Shown piece after piece: positions 40,094 to 50,255 of a stretch of 64,000 bases of DNA (the stretch's first letter is position 1; each line of letters opens with the position of its first letter). Under the pieces are notes generated by a model. The model had not been told where the DNA came from and did not search any database. It was given only the letters and a program-made list of their open reading frames with translations. This stretch comes from an uncultured Cellvibrionales bacterium (lineage in GTDB: Bacteria; Pseudomonadota; Gammaproteobacteria; Pseudomonadales; Cellvibrionaceae): NCBI GenBank assembly GCA_913050115.1, contig CAJWZU010000007.1, positions 1-64,000 of the forward strand, in the 5' to 3' direction. Position numbers and translations under genes: made by a program.

Positions 40094-40808
40094 TATCGTT
40101 CTCCGTCAAATGTCTAATTATTTTTGCGGGAATACCGCCTGCCAAAACATTTGCAGGCAAATCTTTAGTTACGACACTACCGCATGCAACAATAGTACCT
40201 TTGCCAATTCTAACATTTGCCATAACATTAACGCCCGTAGCCAACCAAACATCATCTTCTATAATGATATCGCCAACCTGATCATCATCTTCTGGTAGAC
40301 CTAAGGCTCTTTTTTTGGCATTAACTGGATGACCAGGATAGCCAGACAAAGTACTACGTCCTGCTATTCTGACATTATTTCCAATAATAATTTTACTTCC
40401 TACGGAAATACCAGTTTGCCAGCCTATATCAACGTTATCGCCGATTTGTAATAACGGAGGAGTTTTTGAAACACATCTTCCTGCAAAAGTCGTCGCTGCG
40501 GATATTCTAACATCCTCACCTATTTTTATATCTAAATTACCCAATATAAGAGGTAAACCATTATAAATTAATAATTTTTTAGGATTTGATTTAAGCTGGC
40601 TTTTAAATAGCGGCGTGTAATAAAACATCCTTAAAAATTCACTAAATAATATTCTCAAAAAAGATCTTAATTGATATATAAAATTATATAACCAAGGGAT
40701 ACTAGGCCCATTAAAGTATCTTAAATATTTTGCTACCCTAAACAAACTTACGGCGAAGTAGTTGTCACTTGATTTAATCCAACACTTTAAACTTATACTA
40801 TCTGACAT
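40086..40808 (-). CDS. hexapeptide-repeat acyltransferase (WcaF/LpxA-like fold)
   Basis: A 240-residue protein. The N-terminal hundred residues are hydrophobic and basic; the rest is a left-handed beta helix with repeats such as IGDNVDIGWQTGISVG, IGNNVRIAG and IIEDDVWLATGVNV. It ends in the LAGGIPAKIIR signature of colanic-acid type acetyltransferases. The likely job is O-acetylation of a sugar. ATG 40808; a TTG two codons earlier is less likely. Its 3' end overlaps the PhyH start by eight bases. Confidence 0.82.
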   Translation of the reverse strand: MSDSISLKCWIKSSDNYFAVSLFRVAKYLRYFNGPSIPWLYNFIYQLRSFLRILFSEFLRMFYYTPLFKSQLKSNPKKLLIYNGLPLILGNLDIKIGEDVRISAATTFAGRCVSKTPPLLQIGDNVDIGWQTGISVGSKIIIGNNVRIAGRSTLSGYPGHPVNAKKRALGLPEDDDQVGDIIIEDDVWLATGVNVMANVRIGKGTIVACGSVVTKDLPANVLAGGIPAKIIRHLTENDND

Positions 40809-40822
40809 AATCAATTACTCTC

Positions 40823-42049
40823 TTAAGTTGATTTTTTCCTATTAAAGAAGCTATAGCTTTTTTTGTATGATGAAAGTAATAATAAATCTTTGTAGTATTT
40901 ATAGGTTTTTTCAACCATCACATCTAGAGAGAAATTTTCAACAGCATGGGATCTTCCATTCAACCCCATTCGAATCCGAACATCAGGCGAATCTAGTAAA
41001 TATTCAATGGATTTACCTAACTCTTTTTCGCAATCAATTTTAATCAACAAACCATTATAATTATCTTTAACTATTTCTGTTATTCCACCAATATTACTTG
41101 CTATCACTGGTACTGAAGATGCAATTCCTTCAGCAGCAGTTAAACTAAATGCCTCTCCCCACAATGATGGTACTAATAAAACATCCGTTACCCGCAAAAT
41201 ATCATCCACATCAGATCTAGATCCTAATACATGAATATATTTTTTATCGATACTATTGCGGTAGAAATCGTTTACTAATAATTTTTTGTCTCCATCACCT
41301 ACAATTAGGAAGTGAAACTTTTTGTGGGTTTTTAATAATCTATCTATAGCATTTAAGCATAAATGGATACCCTTCTCTGTAGCAAGCTGACCAATAAAAC
41401 TCACTACAAGTTCATCATCACAAATATTTAAACTTGATAAAATAAACTTTTTATCATCCATGTTGCCGTATGACTTAAATCTTTTTAAATCGATCCCATT
41501 ATATAATCTATGGATCTTATGTTGTGCACTTGGCACATTTTTGCATATTCTATCTTCAACAAAATCAGACACCGGCAAATACAAATCAATAAAAAAACTT
41601 AAAAAAAATCGCTTCGCATTTTGTATTTTTGCTTTCAAAAAAAATGATGAAGAATACAGCAGGGGATTTGAACTATGATCTGTAAAAACTATTTTACCCG
41701 ACCAAAAACATCGGATAATTAATAAAAATATATCTGCAGGGCCAACAAAATGGGTATGTAATATATTGGCCTTATAGTGATGTAATAATTTTATTATCCG
41801 CCATGGGTAGCGTATTTTATTTTCATTTAAAAAAACAATTTCACAGCCAATATCATTTATGTCTTTAATAAAATTTGAATTAACGGGACCCAAAACACAC
41901 AAAACAAAAAGACATTTTCTTTTTTTTGCTTCAACAGTCATATGCCATAAATAATCCTCGAAAGAACCTTGCTTGTTCGGCTTTATTTTTGCCCAACAAA
42001 AAACCCTCGGCAATAACTGTTCATCTTTCTCTAAGTTACTTTTTTTCAT
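40823..42049 (-). CDS. glycosyltransferase family 4
   Basis: A 408-residue GT-B glycosyltransferase. The N-half has HTHFVGPADIFLL and the acceptor fold; the C-half holds SFIGQLATEKGIHL, the nucleotide-sugar motif PSLWGEAFSLTAAEG and PVIASNIGGITEIV. The start is ATG 42049 with GGAG ahead of it; an upstream ATG at 42067 is in frame. The first gene of the AT-rich island operon. Probably adds one sugar to a surface glycan or glycolipid; the substrate cannot be told. Confidence 0.85.
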   Translation of the reverse strand: MKKSNLEKDEQLLPRVFCWAKIKPNKQGSFEDYLWHMTVEAKKRKCLFVLCVLGPVNSNFIKDINDIGCEIVFLNENKIRYPWRIIKLLHHYKANILHTHFVGPADIFLLIIRCFWSGKIVFTDHSSNPLLYSSSFFLKAKIQNAKRFFLSFFIDLYLPVSDFVEDRICKNVPSAQHKIHRLYNGIDLKRFKSYGNMDDKKFILSSLNICDDELVVSFIGQLATEKGIHLCLNAIDRLLKTHKKFHFLIVGDGDKKLLVNDFYRNSIDKKYIHVLGSRSDVDDILRVTDVLLVPSLWGEAFSLTAAEGIASSVPVIASNIGGITEIVKDNYNGLLIKIDCEKELGKSIEYLLDSPDVRIRMGLNGRSHAVENFSLDVMVEKTYKYYKDLLLLSSYKKSYSFFNRKKST

Positions 42050-43305
42050 AAGATCTCCATCAGTCACCTCATCTAAGGATGCAAAAGGTATACCAAAAAA
42101 AAAATACTAATTAAGCGATCTTTATGGCGTATTGCAAGTAATTATAAAGAGCCTAATTATTCTGCGTGGCAAAATGCAAAATAATCGTTTTTTAAGCCTA
42201 ATTTTATGGAATATAAAAAATGAGTGAGGGTTTTGACATAGAAAGGGGGTTTAAACACTGTTGCACATATTTTCACAACATAGTTAATATGTGGCTGACG
42301 CACAGAAAAAACACTGTAATTTTTCGATAATCAATTCAAGGCGATAGCTGTTGCTCTAGCGAACACTCCCAATGCCTTCGCCCCGATTGTAACGGGGGCT
42401 CTAGGTACCTATAAGGCTATGTTATATCGTTAATTAATTGAGGTACGGCGAAGTGTAATCATAACTATCAAATGAAATTATAAAATAAAATAGCGCTAAA
42501 GGAGCGGCGCAAACTAAATCACACATGCGCTTAGCTTAAAGAAGAGAATGAGATCTAAAAAAAAGTTGGAATGGTACATATCCCAACAGAGGGTCTGTGG
42601 GGGCCTCGGCCCGATCCGAGCTAAAATCCCCAAAAACTCAAACTTTATCAGCACTAAAAAGCGGCTGGGAATTTCAATCGATTTACTAAACAGCTACGGT
42701 ACGGCAGCACAACAAATGAAGGATCCAATAGAGAAAATCCTACTTGTGTAGTCATTACTGACTTTTTTAGTTAAAAAATATAAAGATAACAACCCCAAGT
42801 ATCCGCCATTTCATTTAATCAACTACTTTAAGTTAGTCGATTAGGCGGGCCGCTGCATTTGCGCTAACAAGCTTGGAGCTAATGAGCCCTGTATTTTAAA
42901 CCGACTCGTACTTGTACCACAACAATAACTGCAAGCCACTATCGGTATTGGTCGCTCTTACACCTGCTGTGTTCGCGACACTTGTGATACCAGCAATACA
43001 GCGCCATTTCTACAAAGCTACTAGAACGACTAGCGCACTGAAACACCTCGTTGAAATTCAACACAGCACTAGCTTTAAGGTAAGTGTATCTACCTGCAGC
43101 TCTGTAGCCAATAAAACCTACACGTAGTACAGCCAAATAAATAATCCCTATCGGAAATTCAAGTTTTCAGACGCTTTTACGCTAATATATTAAAATTCAA
43201 CATCACAAATCTGCTATCATTTAGCTTAATAAATTATCGGCTGGCTATATTGCAATTTATGACCGTCCTATTCTTATCGGTTTATAGCCCTTTGTGGATA
43301 TTTTT
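42050..43305. other. 1.25-kb AT-rich gap between the glycosyltransferase and the decayed yicC
   Basis: No gene is supported. A 67-codon frame at 42548-42751 has a weak ribosome site (AAGAAGAGA) but no recognisable content. Two short overlapping frames near 42.9-43.1 kb also look accidental. A hairpin GCCCCGATTGTAACGGGGGC lies at about 42380-42400. No transposase, integrase or terminal inverted repeat is seen. The left part should carry the promoter of the glycosyltransferase operon. Confidence 0.45.
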
Positions 43306-44159
43306 ATGCCGCTTAACATGGCCGCTTTCGCCAATATCGTAGCTCCGCTAGTCAGTACCAACTGGCAAAAACTCGGGAATTTTTTGCTGGGAGATACGCA
43401 GCGTTAACCATCGCTATATCGAAACGCACTTTCATCTGCCCAACCACCTGCGCAAAAGATTGGCACGCGGCAAATTTGATATTGCCCTATACTTACTGGC
43501 AAATGGTGGCAACACTGACGTACTCAGTATTAACCGAGTCTTAGTCTCGAAGATGGTCAGCGCCATTAATCAAATAGTAGACCAACTGCGCAGTGCAGCC
43601 CGAATCAACGCACTCGACATCCTAAAATGGATTGGCGTAGTGCAAAAGCAAGCCCTAGATCGTAGCCAAGTGTTAACTCAAACGCTGCAAAAAATCGATA
43701 CTGCCATCGAGCAGTTGCTAGAAAACCGAGCACGCAAAGGACAAGAGTTGGCCCAATTAATCGAACAGCGTCTAGTCGCCATCAGTATTCAAGTGGCCAA
43801 TGTTCGCGCCGCCACGCCGAAAATCATTCAGCTCCAGCGCGCTAGGCTGATCGCCAAAATAGCCGTATTACAGGTTAAACTAGACAGCGACCGACTCGAG
43901 CAAGAAATCGTACTGTTACCGCAAACAACCGATGTCGATAAATCGCTCGATCGCCTCGATACTCGTGTCTTCGAGGTGCGCCGTCCCCTTAAGCAATCGG
44001 GCTCTCGGGTGCCACCTAGAATTCTTGATGCAAGTACTCAATCGGGAGGCCAACACTCTGTCGTCTAAAGCGACTATCACTAAAACCATACTGGTAACGG
44101 TGGACTTAAAAGTACACATTGAGCAAATGCGCGAGCAGATCCAGAATATTCAACAATAA
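43306..44159 (+). pseudogene. decayed second copy of yicC
   Basis: It aligns with the intact yicC (38118-39002) from the ATG and about 20 bases upstream (GCCCT-TGTGGATATTTTTATGCC) to the last codons (MREQIQNI). Damage is clear: a frameshift near 43350-43400; a deletion of about a dozen codons where the intact gene has ELEPQLRERLRTT; another frameshift near 44005 in the conserved SGSIGRRLDFLMQ segment; and many substitutions. Its middle part still forms a 202-codon frame. It lies on the gmk side, where yicC normally sits, so the ancestral neighbour of gmk may be the broken copy. Confidence 0.93.
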
Positions 44160-44191
44160 CCCCAGCTAAGGTAATAGTTATCACACACAAA

Positions 44192-45025
44192 ATGGACTTA
44201 AGCGCTGTATTGGTACTAATGTGTGCGACACTGCTCTGTCACGCTGAAAGTGATGAAATTACCTGGAGAATAATAGATTGGCCACCGTTCTACATTGTCG
44301 ATGGCCCACAAGCTCAGCAAGGTCTTTATGACCATATTATTGACGATTTATCGATGGCACTGTCGGAATATGACCATAATCTATTAGAAATGAGCACACC
44401 ACGCGCCCTGTTTGAAATACAAAAAGGTCGAAAAGTGTGTCACCCCTCCGCACTCGCCAATACAGACGCAATCCTGTCATCGGTAAACAGTTTTCTTCTT
44501 CCACACCGCATTATTATCAAACATGACCAAGCCGATAATTTTGTCTCTCTACTAAATCCTGATAACAGCCTATCGTTAAAAAAATTATTACAAAGTAATA
44601 AATTTGGCGGTTTGTCCAAAAACCGCTACACCAGTAGCCTTAATAAAATAATTGATCAATACCCATCTTCAAGATTTTACAAATCACCCAATTACAGCAG
44701 CCTTGTAGATATGCTTATTCGTGAACGAATAGACTATATTCTGGAGTATGTGCCGATAACACAGTTCGCTGCAGGTCCACACAATCAGTTAACTAGCTAT
44801 GCCATTAGCGAAACTCAGGACCAACATTTTATACCTGTCCATATCGCCTGCCCTAAGAATAGCTGGGGCAAAGCGGTTATCAAAAAAATCAATCTCGCCC
44901 TCAACAAGCAAATGAGCGCTCCTGACTTTATTGAATCTAGGCTTCGCTGGTTCGACAGCGACAGTAAGAAGTTACTACGAAAGATTTATCAGCAGGAATA
45001 TCATAAAGATAAATTGGACCCTTAA
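44192..45025 (+). CDS. periplasmic solute-binding-like protein (family 3 / TIGR02285 type)
   Basis: A 277-residue protein with a signal peptide (1-18, ALLCHAES). The fold of extracellular solute-binding family 3 is suggested by ITWRIIDWPPFYIVDGPQ near the start, RALFEIQKGRKVCHP, and FYKSPNYSSLVDMLIRERID. These are marks of the TIGR02285 group of unknown ligand. No transporter or sensor domain is attached or next to it. It sits between the yicC pseudogene and gmk, a place not usual for it, so it may belong to the inserted material. Confidence 0.75.
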   Translation: MDLSAVLVLMCATLLCHAESDEITWRIIDWPPFYIVDGPQAQQGLYDHIIDDLSMALSEYDHNLLEMSTPRALFEIQKGRKVCHPSALANTDAILSSVNSFLLPHRIIIKHDQADNFVSLLNPDNSLSLKKLLQSNKFGGLSKNRYTSSLNKIIDQYPSSRFYKSPNYSSLVDMLIRERIDYILEYVPITQFAAGPHNQLTSYAISETQDQHFIPVHIACPKNSWGKAVIKKINLALNKQMSAPDFIESRLRWFDSDSKKLLRKIYQQEYHKDKLDP

Positions 45026-45085
45026 GAGATAACAGATGTGGCATTAACTAGAAAAACTAATGAGCTAACGAGCACTTTCCTCTAA

Positions 45086-45745
<660 letters not shown>

Positions 45746-45878
45746 CTGGGTGATTTGCGTACACTAAGCTCCCTTTTTGAAATGGCGAAAACCCTTCGTT
45801 AAGGCTATACAAACCTTAGTGACCGCGAAATTCGTCATACAGCACCGCAACTATCATCACAGCAATGGAAATAAAATA

Positions 45879-46145
45879 ATGGCACGTATCACTGTTGAAG
45901 ACTGTCTAAACCATGTTGATAACCGTTTTGAACTGGTTCTTGTCGGCAGCAAACGCGCTCGCCAACTCGCCGTCGGCGGTAAGGAACCTCTGGTTCCCGC
46001 TGAAAACGACAAGCCGACCGTGATCGCTCTGCGCGAAATCGAAGAGGGTTTGATCGACGCCAGCATCCTCACCCAGAAGGATGACGAAGAAGAGCTGGAA
46101 TTCGTACTCGATATTGATGCGGCGTCTGTTCCACTTCAGGATTAA
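45879..46145 (+). CDS. rpoZ: RNA polymerase omega subunit
   Basis: An 88-residue subunit starting [20 protein letters not shown], with [14 protein letters not shown] and [10 protein letters not shown]. It helps RNA polymerase assembly and forms a ppGpp site with beta-prime (established), fitting its place before spoT. The long frame opens at 45777, but homology starts at ATG 45879. A hairpin follows the stop. Confidence 0.97.
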   Translation: MARITVEDCLNHVDNRFELVLVGSKRARQLAVGGKEPLVPAENDKPTVIALREIEEGLIDASILTQKDDEEELEFVLDIDAASVPLQD

Positions 46146-46150
46146 TAACT

Positions 46151-46182
46151 AGCCCTCGGTTCTATAACTGAGGGCTAATTTT
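46151..46182 (+). terminator. hairpin between rpoZ and spoT
   Basis: AGCCCTC and GAGGGCT with inner GTT/AAC pairing, then AATTTT. It could be a partial terminator or attenuator in the rpoZ-spoT operon. Confidence 0.6.
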
Positions 46183-46199
46183 CTGCAAAGGAGAAGAGA

Positions 46200-46451
46200 T
46201 TGCAGACTTTTGATGCACTGATTAATGCGCGTATCTGCCATCTCCAGCAAGACCCGATTACTCTCTTCAAGCGTGCCTTTTATTGCGCCGATAAAACCCA
46301 GGCTGAAGTCTCCTACCGTCATACTTCAGCCCTGAACCCCCTAGTCTCATCGTATCTACAGCCCAAAGATATTAACCTCGTTAAGCGCGCTTATTACGCT
46401 AAGCAATCGCTGCAGACTAGCCCGCATGGGGAACTCTCTTGCAGACCATAG
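46200..46451 (+). CDS. 83-codon frame made of two degenerate SpoT N-terminal modules
   Basis: From TTG 46200 the frame reads LQTFDALINARICHLQQDPITLFKRAFYCADKTQ when aligned without gaps to the first 34 residues of SpoT; only parts of it are clearly conserved (LQT, AL, KRA, I-L). A second module follows: SSYLQP-x-x-INLVKRAY from about 46329. The ribosome site AAAGGAG stands right before TTG 46200, better than the site before the real spoT. The frame stops 13 bases inside spoT, so translation could be coupled. Homology holds at protein level in frame through both copies. It may be a mini-protein, a leader frame, or only a duplication relic that has kept its frame. Confidence 0.5.
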   Translation: MQTFDALINARICHLQQDPITLFKRAFYCADKTQAEVSYRHTSALNPLVSSYLQPKDINLVKRAYYAKQSLQTSPHGELSCRP

Positions 46452-48553
46452 AAGCCCTGAGCCACCGTCTCTCATCTTACTTGCAGCCCGAGCAAATCAA
46501 CCTCGTTAAGCGTGCTTACTTCTTCGCCGAGCAAGCCCACGATGGGCAAATGCGGCGCAGCGGCGAAGCTTATATCACCCATCCTCTAGCAGTTGCCCAT
46601 ATTCTAGCCACCATGCACCTAGATCATCAAAGCTTGATGGCGGCCATGCTGCACGATGTTATCGAAGACACTCCCGTCGCTAAAAGTTCGCTCGCCGAGC
46701 AGTTTGGCGACACCGTGGCCGAGTTAGTGGACGGCGTCAGCAAGCTGACACAGATGAATTTTGAAACGCAGGCCGAAAAACAGGCGGAAAACTTTCAGAA
46801 GATGGCACTAGCCATGGCCCGTGACATTCGGGTGATTTTAGTAAAGCTGGCCGACCGCTTACACAATATGCGCACTCTGGGTGTAATGCCGGCCGAAAAG
46901 AAACGCCGCATCGCCAAGGAAACTCTAGAGATTTACGCGCCTATTGCCCACCGCTTAGGCATGAACGATATGCGTCTGGAGTTCGAAGATCGCGGCTTTT
47001 ATGCGATGTATCCCTTGCGGGCCACTCGTTTGCAAGCAGCACTAAAAACGGCGCGCGGCAACCGTAAAGAGCTGGTCGAAAAAATTCAGGGGGCGATAGA
47101 GAAACGACTCGACCACGAAAAGATACTAACGCTAGTGGTTGGTCGCGAAAAACATATCTACAGCATCTATCAAAAGATGCGCAGCAAGAAAAAATTCTTT
47201 AAAGAGATTATGGATGTCTATGCCTTTCGCATTATTGTAGAAGACATTGACACCTGCTACCGCGTGCTGGGCTCTATTCACAACTTATATAAGCCTGTTG
47301 TTAGCGAGTTTAAAGACTATATCGCCATCCCCAAGGCCAACGGCTATCAGTCGCTCCACACGATCTTGGTGGGTATGCATGGCGTGCCGATTGAAGTGCA
47401 AATACGCACCAAAGAAATGGACGAAATGGCCAACAGCGGGATTGCCGCGCATTTTCTCTATAAGTCCGATAACGATGAGCCCCTGGGCAGCACGCATTTA
47501 CGCGCGCGCGAGTGGATAAAAGGTCTACTGGAAATGCAGCAACACGCCGGTGACCCCTTGGAGTTTATCGAAAACGTTAAAATTGACCTATTTCCCGACG
47601 AAGTCTACGTATTTACCCCCAAAGGCAGAATTGTTGAGCTTTCAGGTGGCGCCACTGCAGTCGATTTCGCCTACGCAGTCCATACCGATATCGGCAACAC
47701 CTGCGTCGCTTGTCGCATCAACGGCCGTATTGCACCGCTGTCACAGTCACTAGAAAGCGGCCAAAAAGTGAGCATTATTACCGCCGATAATGGCCAGCCC
47801 AACCCCCATTGGCTCAACTTTGTCTCCTCCGGCAAAGCTCGCAGCGCCATTCGCCATTTCTTGAAGAGTCAGCGTCACCACGAGTCCATCGCCCTCGGGC
47901 GCCGCATGCTCGGTAAGGCACTGGCTGATTTCCATATCAATATCGACGAAATTAGCGACGAACAACAACAGACGCTCATCGACAAGAGTGGCGCCAGTAG
48001 CTTCGAGCGCTTGCTAGAAGAAATTGGCCTCGGTAGTCGTATCGCCTACGCCGTGGCTCGATTACTGCAAACAGACGTTAGTACCAATGCCAATAGCCGC
48101 AACATTTATAGCCCGCTGACCATCGAGTCAGCTGACAGCATGATGATCAGTTTCGCACGCTGCTGCCGACCGATTCCCGGCGACCCAATTATCGGCCACA
48201 TTAGCACCGGCAAAGGCTTGGTGGTGCATTTGGATAGCTGCAACAATATCGACGACCAGCGACACAAACCCGAGAATATCAATCAGGTTAACTGGGCACA
48301 GATAGTCACCGGTGAATTCCCTGTGGATATCTTAGTCGAGGTCGAATCGGAGCGCGGCATTGTTGCCAGCCTAGCCAACCGCATCACCGAGCAGAGCGCC
48401 AATATTGAAAACATTAATGTCGACGAGCGCGACGCCCATAACAGCGTGATCAAACTTTGCATCGGCGTTACCAACCGCGTTCACCTCGCCCACATCATGC
48501 GTCGTATTAAAGCCATGCACGCTGTGATTAAGGTAACCCGAGCCCGCAATTAA
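46439..48553 (+). CDS. spoT: bifunctional (p)ppGpp synthetase/hydrolase SpoT
   Basis: A 704-residue Rel-family enzyme. The hydrolase HD domain (about 20-170) has AMLHDVIEDT and VKLADRLHNMRTL. The synthetase domain (about 230-340) has KFFKEIMDVYAFRII and EFKDYIAIPKANGYQSLHT. A TGS domain (about 385-450, VYVFTPKGRIVEL) and a C-terminal ACT domain (about 630-704) follow. The start is TTG 46439 with GGGGA ahead of it. Two degraded copies of its first codons lie upstream, so the present start may be secondary to an older one at 46200. Gene order rpoZ-spoT-ridA is conserved. Confidence 0.95.
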   Translation: MQTIEALSHRLSSYLQPEQINLVKRAYFFAEQAHDGQMRRSGEAYITHPLAVAHILATMHLDHQSLMAAMLHDVIEDTPVAKSSLAEQFGDTVAELVDGVSKLTQMNFETQAEKQAENFQKMALAMARDIRVILVKLADRLHNMRTLGVMPAEKKRRIAKETLEIYAPIAHRLGMNDMRLEFEDRGFYAMYPLRATRLQAALKTARGNRKELVEKIQGAIEKRLDHEKILTLVVGREKHIYSIYQKMRSKKKFFKEIMDVYAFRIIVEDIDTCYRVLGSIHNLYKPVVSEFKDYIAIPKANGYQSLHTILVGMHGVPIEVQIRTKEMDEMANSGIAAHFLYKSDNDEPLGSTHLRAREWIKGLLEMQQHAGDPLEFIENVKIDLFPDEVYVFTPKGRIVELSGGATAVDFAYAVHTDIGNTCVACRINGRIAPLSQSLESGQKVSIITADNGQPNPHWLNFVSSGKARSAIRHFLKSQRHHESIALGRRMLGKALADFHINIDEISDEQQQTLIDKSGASSFERLLEEIGLGSRIAYAVARLLQTDVSTNANSRNIYSPLTIESADSMMISFARCCRPIPGDPIIGHISTGKGLVVHLDSCNNIDDQRHKPENINQVNWAQIVTGEFPVDILVEVESERGIVASLANRITEQSANIENINVDERDAHNSVIKLCIGVTNRVHLAHIMRRIKAMHAVIKVTRARN

Positions 48554-48647
48554 TCGGTTTCATGTGAGATGTTTGATGCTGTCTCAAAGTAGCATCTCTA
48601 ATATTTTCATTTAATCGTCTACATCTAACTTTGAACGGAATAAGAAT

Positions 48648-49031
48648 ATGCCCAACAAATCAATTATCCACACAGATCAAGCTCCAGCTGCCATTGGCAC
48701 TTATTCACAGGCCGTTAAAGTCGCCAATACCGTCTATCTCTCCGGTCAAATTCCGCTGGTTCCAGAAACTATGGAGCTGGTCGAGGGTGGCTTTGCCGAG
48801 CAGGCCGAACAGATGTTCAAGAATCTCAGCGCAGTCTGTGAAGCCGGCGGTGGAAGCCTAGCAGACATCGTTAAACTGAATATTTACCTGCTCGATCTGG
48901 CTAACTTTCCAATTATTAATGAAGTCATGAGCAAGTACTTTCAACAGCCTTATCCAGCCCGTGCGGCAATTGGAATAAGCCAACTGCCCAAGAACTCTCT
49001 CGTAGAAGCCGACGGCATTATGGTGATTTAA
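48648..49031 (+). CDS. ridA: RidA family enamine/imine deaminase
   Basis: A 127-residue trimeric enzyme that removes reactive 2-aminoacrylate and related imines formed by PLP enzymes. Marks are [23 protein letters not shown], and the catalytic Arg in [14 protein letters not shown] near residue 105. It follows spoT, a frequent neighbour. Confidence 0.94.
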   Translation: MPNKSIIHTDQAPAAIGTYSQAVKVANTVYLSGQIPLVPETMELVEGGFAEQAEQMFKNLSAVCEAGGGSLADIVKLNIYLLDLANFPIINEVMSKYFQQPYPARAAIGISQLPKNSLVEADGIMVI

Positions 49032-49059
49032 GAGCAACACGGCCAGCTCTAAGCGCAGC

Positions 49060-49090
49060 CCCAGGTTACTTTTTGCTAACGTAACCTGGG
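49060..49090. terminator. hairpin downstream of ridA
   Basis: CCCAGGTTAC, eleven bases, GTAACCTGGG: a perfect ten-base-pair stem. There is no T-run on the plus side (CACCGGCTTCTTT), so it may be a weak terminator or an mRNA-end stabiliser. The rest of 49032-49263 has no gene. Confidence 0.5.
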
Positions 49091-49263
49091 CACCGGCTTC
49101 TTTCTGGGCGATGTAAGACGATCTCTGCAGATCTCGATAAATGTCAGTAGACGCCGTTTAGCTGGGTAACCATTTGCACGCCTAAGCTATACAGGCTTGC
49201 GTTGAGCTTACGTTTGTTACTATTTTAGTCTAGTTATTTACGGCACCTAACATCGCACAATGA

Positions 49264-50148
49264 TTACTCTTTTGCCGCCAACACAGCCCTGTAGCCCTCA
49301 CGATAAGTCGGGTATTGAAACTCGTAGCCACTCGCTAATATTTTCTGGTTACTGCATTTTTTATTGGTCATAAAGCCAAAGTAAGTGCTTACATTAATCT
49401 CATTGATGACGCTCTGCTCGTGCGCCAACCAATGTTTAATATTCCAACTACTGACGGGCTCTGAATCGCTGCCGAGGTAGGTTGGCGCCAGGGCTTTGCC
49501 ACTTTTATACTGGTCTATTAGGTGAGCGAGTATTCCAGCACAGTCGTCGACGTGGATACGGTTGGTGCATTGTGCCTTGTCAGTCTCAGTCCACTTTTGT
49601 TCGCGAGCCAAATTAATTAGGCGCTCGCGCCCTGGGCCGTAAATACCGGAGAAGCGCACAGTGACAGTATTAAAGTTGCTGTCGCGCAATAATTTTTCGG
49701 CCTGCAGCACACGTTTTCCATTAAAGCGCTGTGGCACTGTCTGGGAATATTCATCGACCTCGCTGCCATCATTCTGGCCATAGACGCCAGTGCTAGAGAC
49801 AAATATTATCAAGCCTGGCGGTGGCTCGCACTGAAGTGAAGCGATTAGGTTCTGTATCGGCTCGACATAGCCCTGCCGGTAGCCTTCATCGTCATAGCGG
49901 CTAGGGGTCAAGGTAATAACGATAATATCCCAGCCCTGCTGTAGTAATAATGCCAACTGTTCTTTATCTTTCGCATCGACCTGCTGATAGCGAATAGCGG
50001 GGCAATCATCTACTTGGCGGCGTCTGGCGCCAGTTACCACACAATTGTTGGCTTGTAGTTGTGGCGCCAAGCGACCACCGATGTCACCGCAACCCAGCAA
50101 CAGCACCTTAGAAACGAGGGTTGAACTCTGATCTTTTTCTTTAGTCAT
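49264..50148 (-). CDS. NAD-dependent epimerase/dehydratase-like protein (YeeZ type)
   Basis: A 294-residue extended short-chain dehydrogenase-like protein. The Rossmann motif is LLLGCGDIGGRLAP. SSTGVYGQNDG holds the Ser and Tyr of the active site, and VTVRFSGIYGPGRERL and NRIHVDDCAGIL are typical of the atypical SDR group that includes YeeZ. The substrate is unknown. Divergent from oxyR, so a role under redox stress is possible but unproven. Confidence 0.8.
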   Translation of the reverse strand: MTKEKDQSSTLVSKVLLLGCGDIGGRLAPQLQANNCVVTGARRRQVDDCPAIRYQQVDAKDKEQLALLLQQGWDIIVITLTPSRYDDEGYRQGYVEPIQNLIASLQCEPPPGLIIFVSSTGVYGQNDGSEVDEYSQTVPQRFNGKRVLQAEKLLRDSNFNTVTVRFSGIYGPGRERLINLAREQKWTETDKAQCTNRIHVDDCAGILAHLIDQYKSGKALAPTYLGSDSEPVSSWNIKHWLAHEQSVINEINVSTYFGFMTNKKCSNQKILASGYEFQYPTYREGYRAVLAAKE

Positions 50149-50255
50149 AAAAATTATCTTTAAGCGCCGAAGAGTGATAAGCCATAGCCAGCTATTACTG
50201 CTATACCTGTATTAATAGCGAGTTACAAAATACATGAGATTAAGGCCACCTTATT

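Noticed and set aside
42548-42751. 67-codon frame in the AT-rich gap
   Set aside because: Only a weak ribosome site and no family resemblance; described under the gap instead.
42912-43136. Overlapping frames on both strands before the yicC pseudogene
   Set aside because: Neither has a good start site or protein-like composition, and they oppose each other.
43460-44068. 202-codon frame as a separate functional yicC-like gene
   Set aside because: It lacks the N-terminal domain and the conserved C-terminal part is frame-shifted, so it belongs to the pseudogene.
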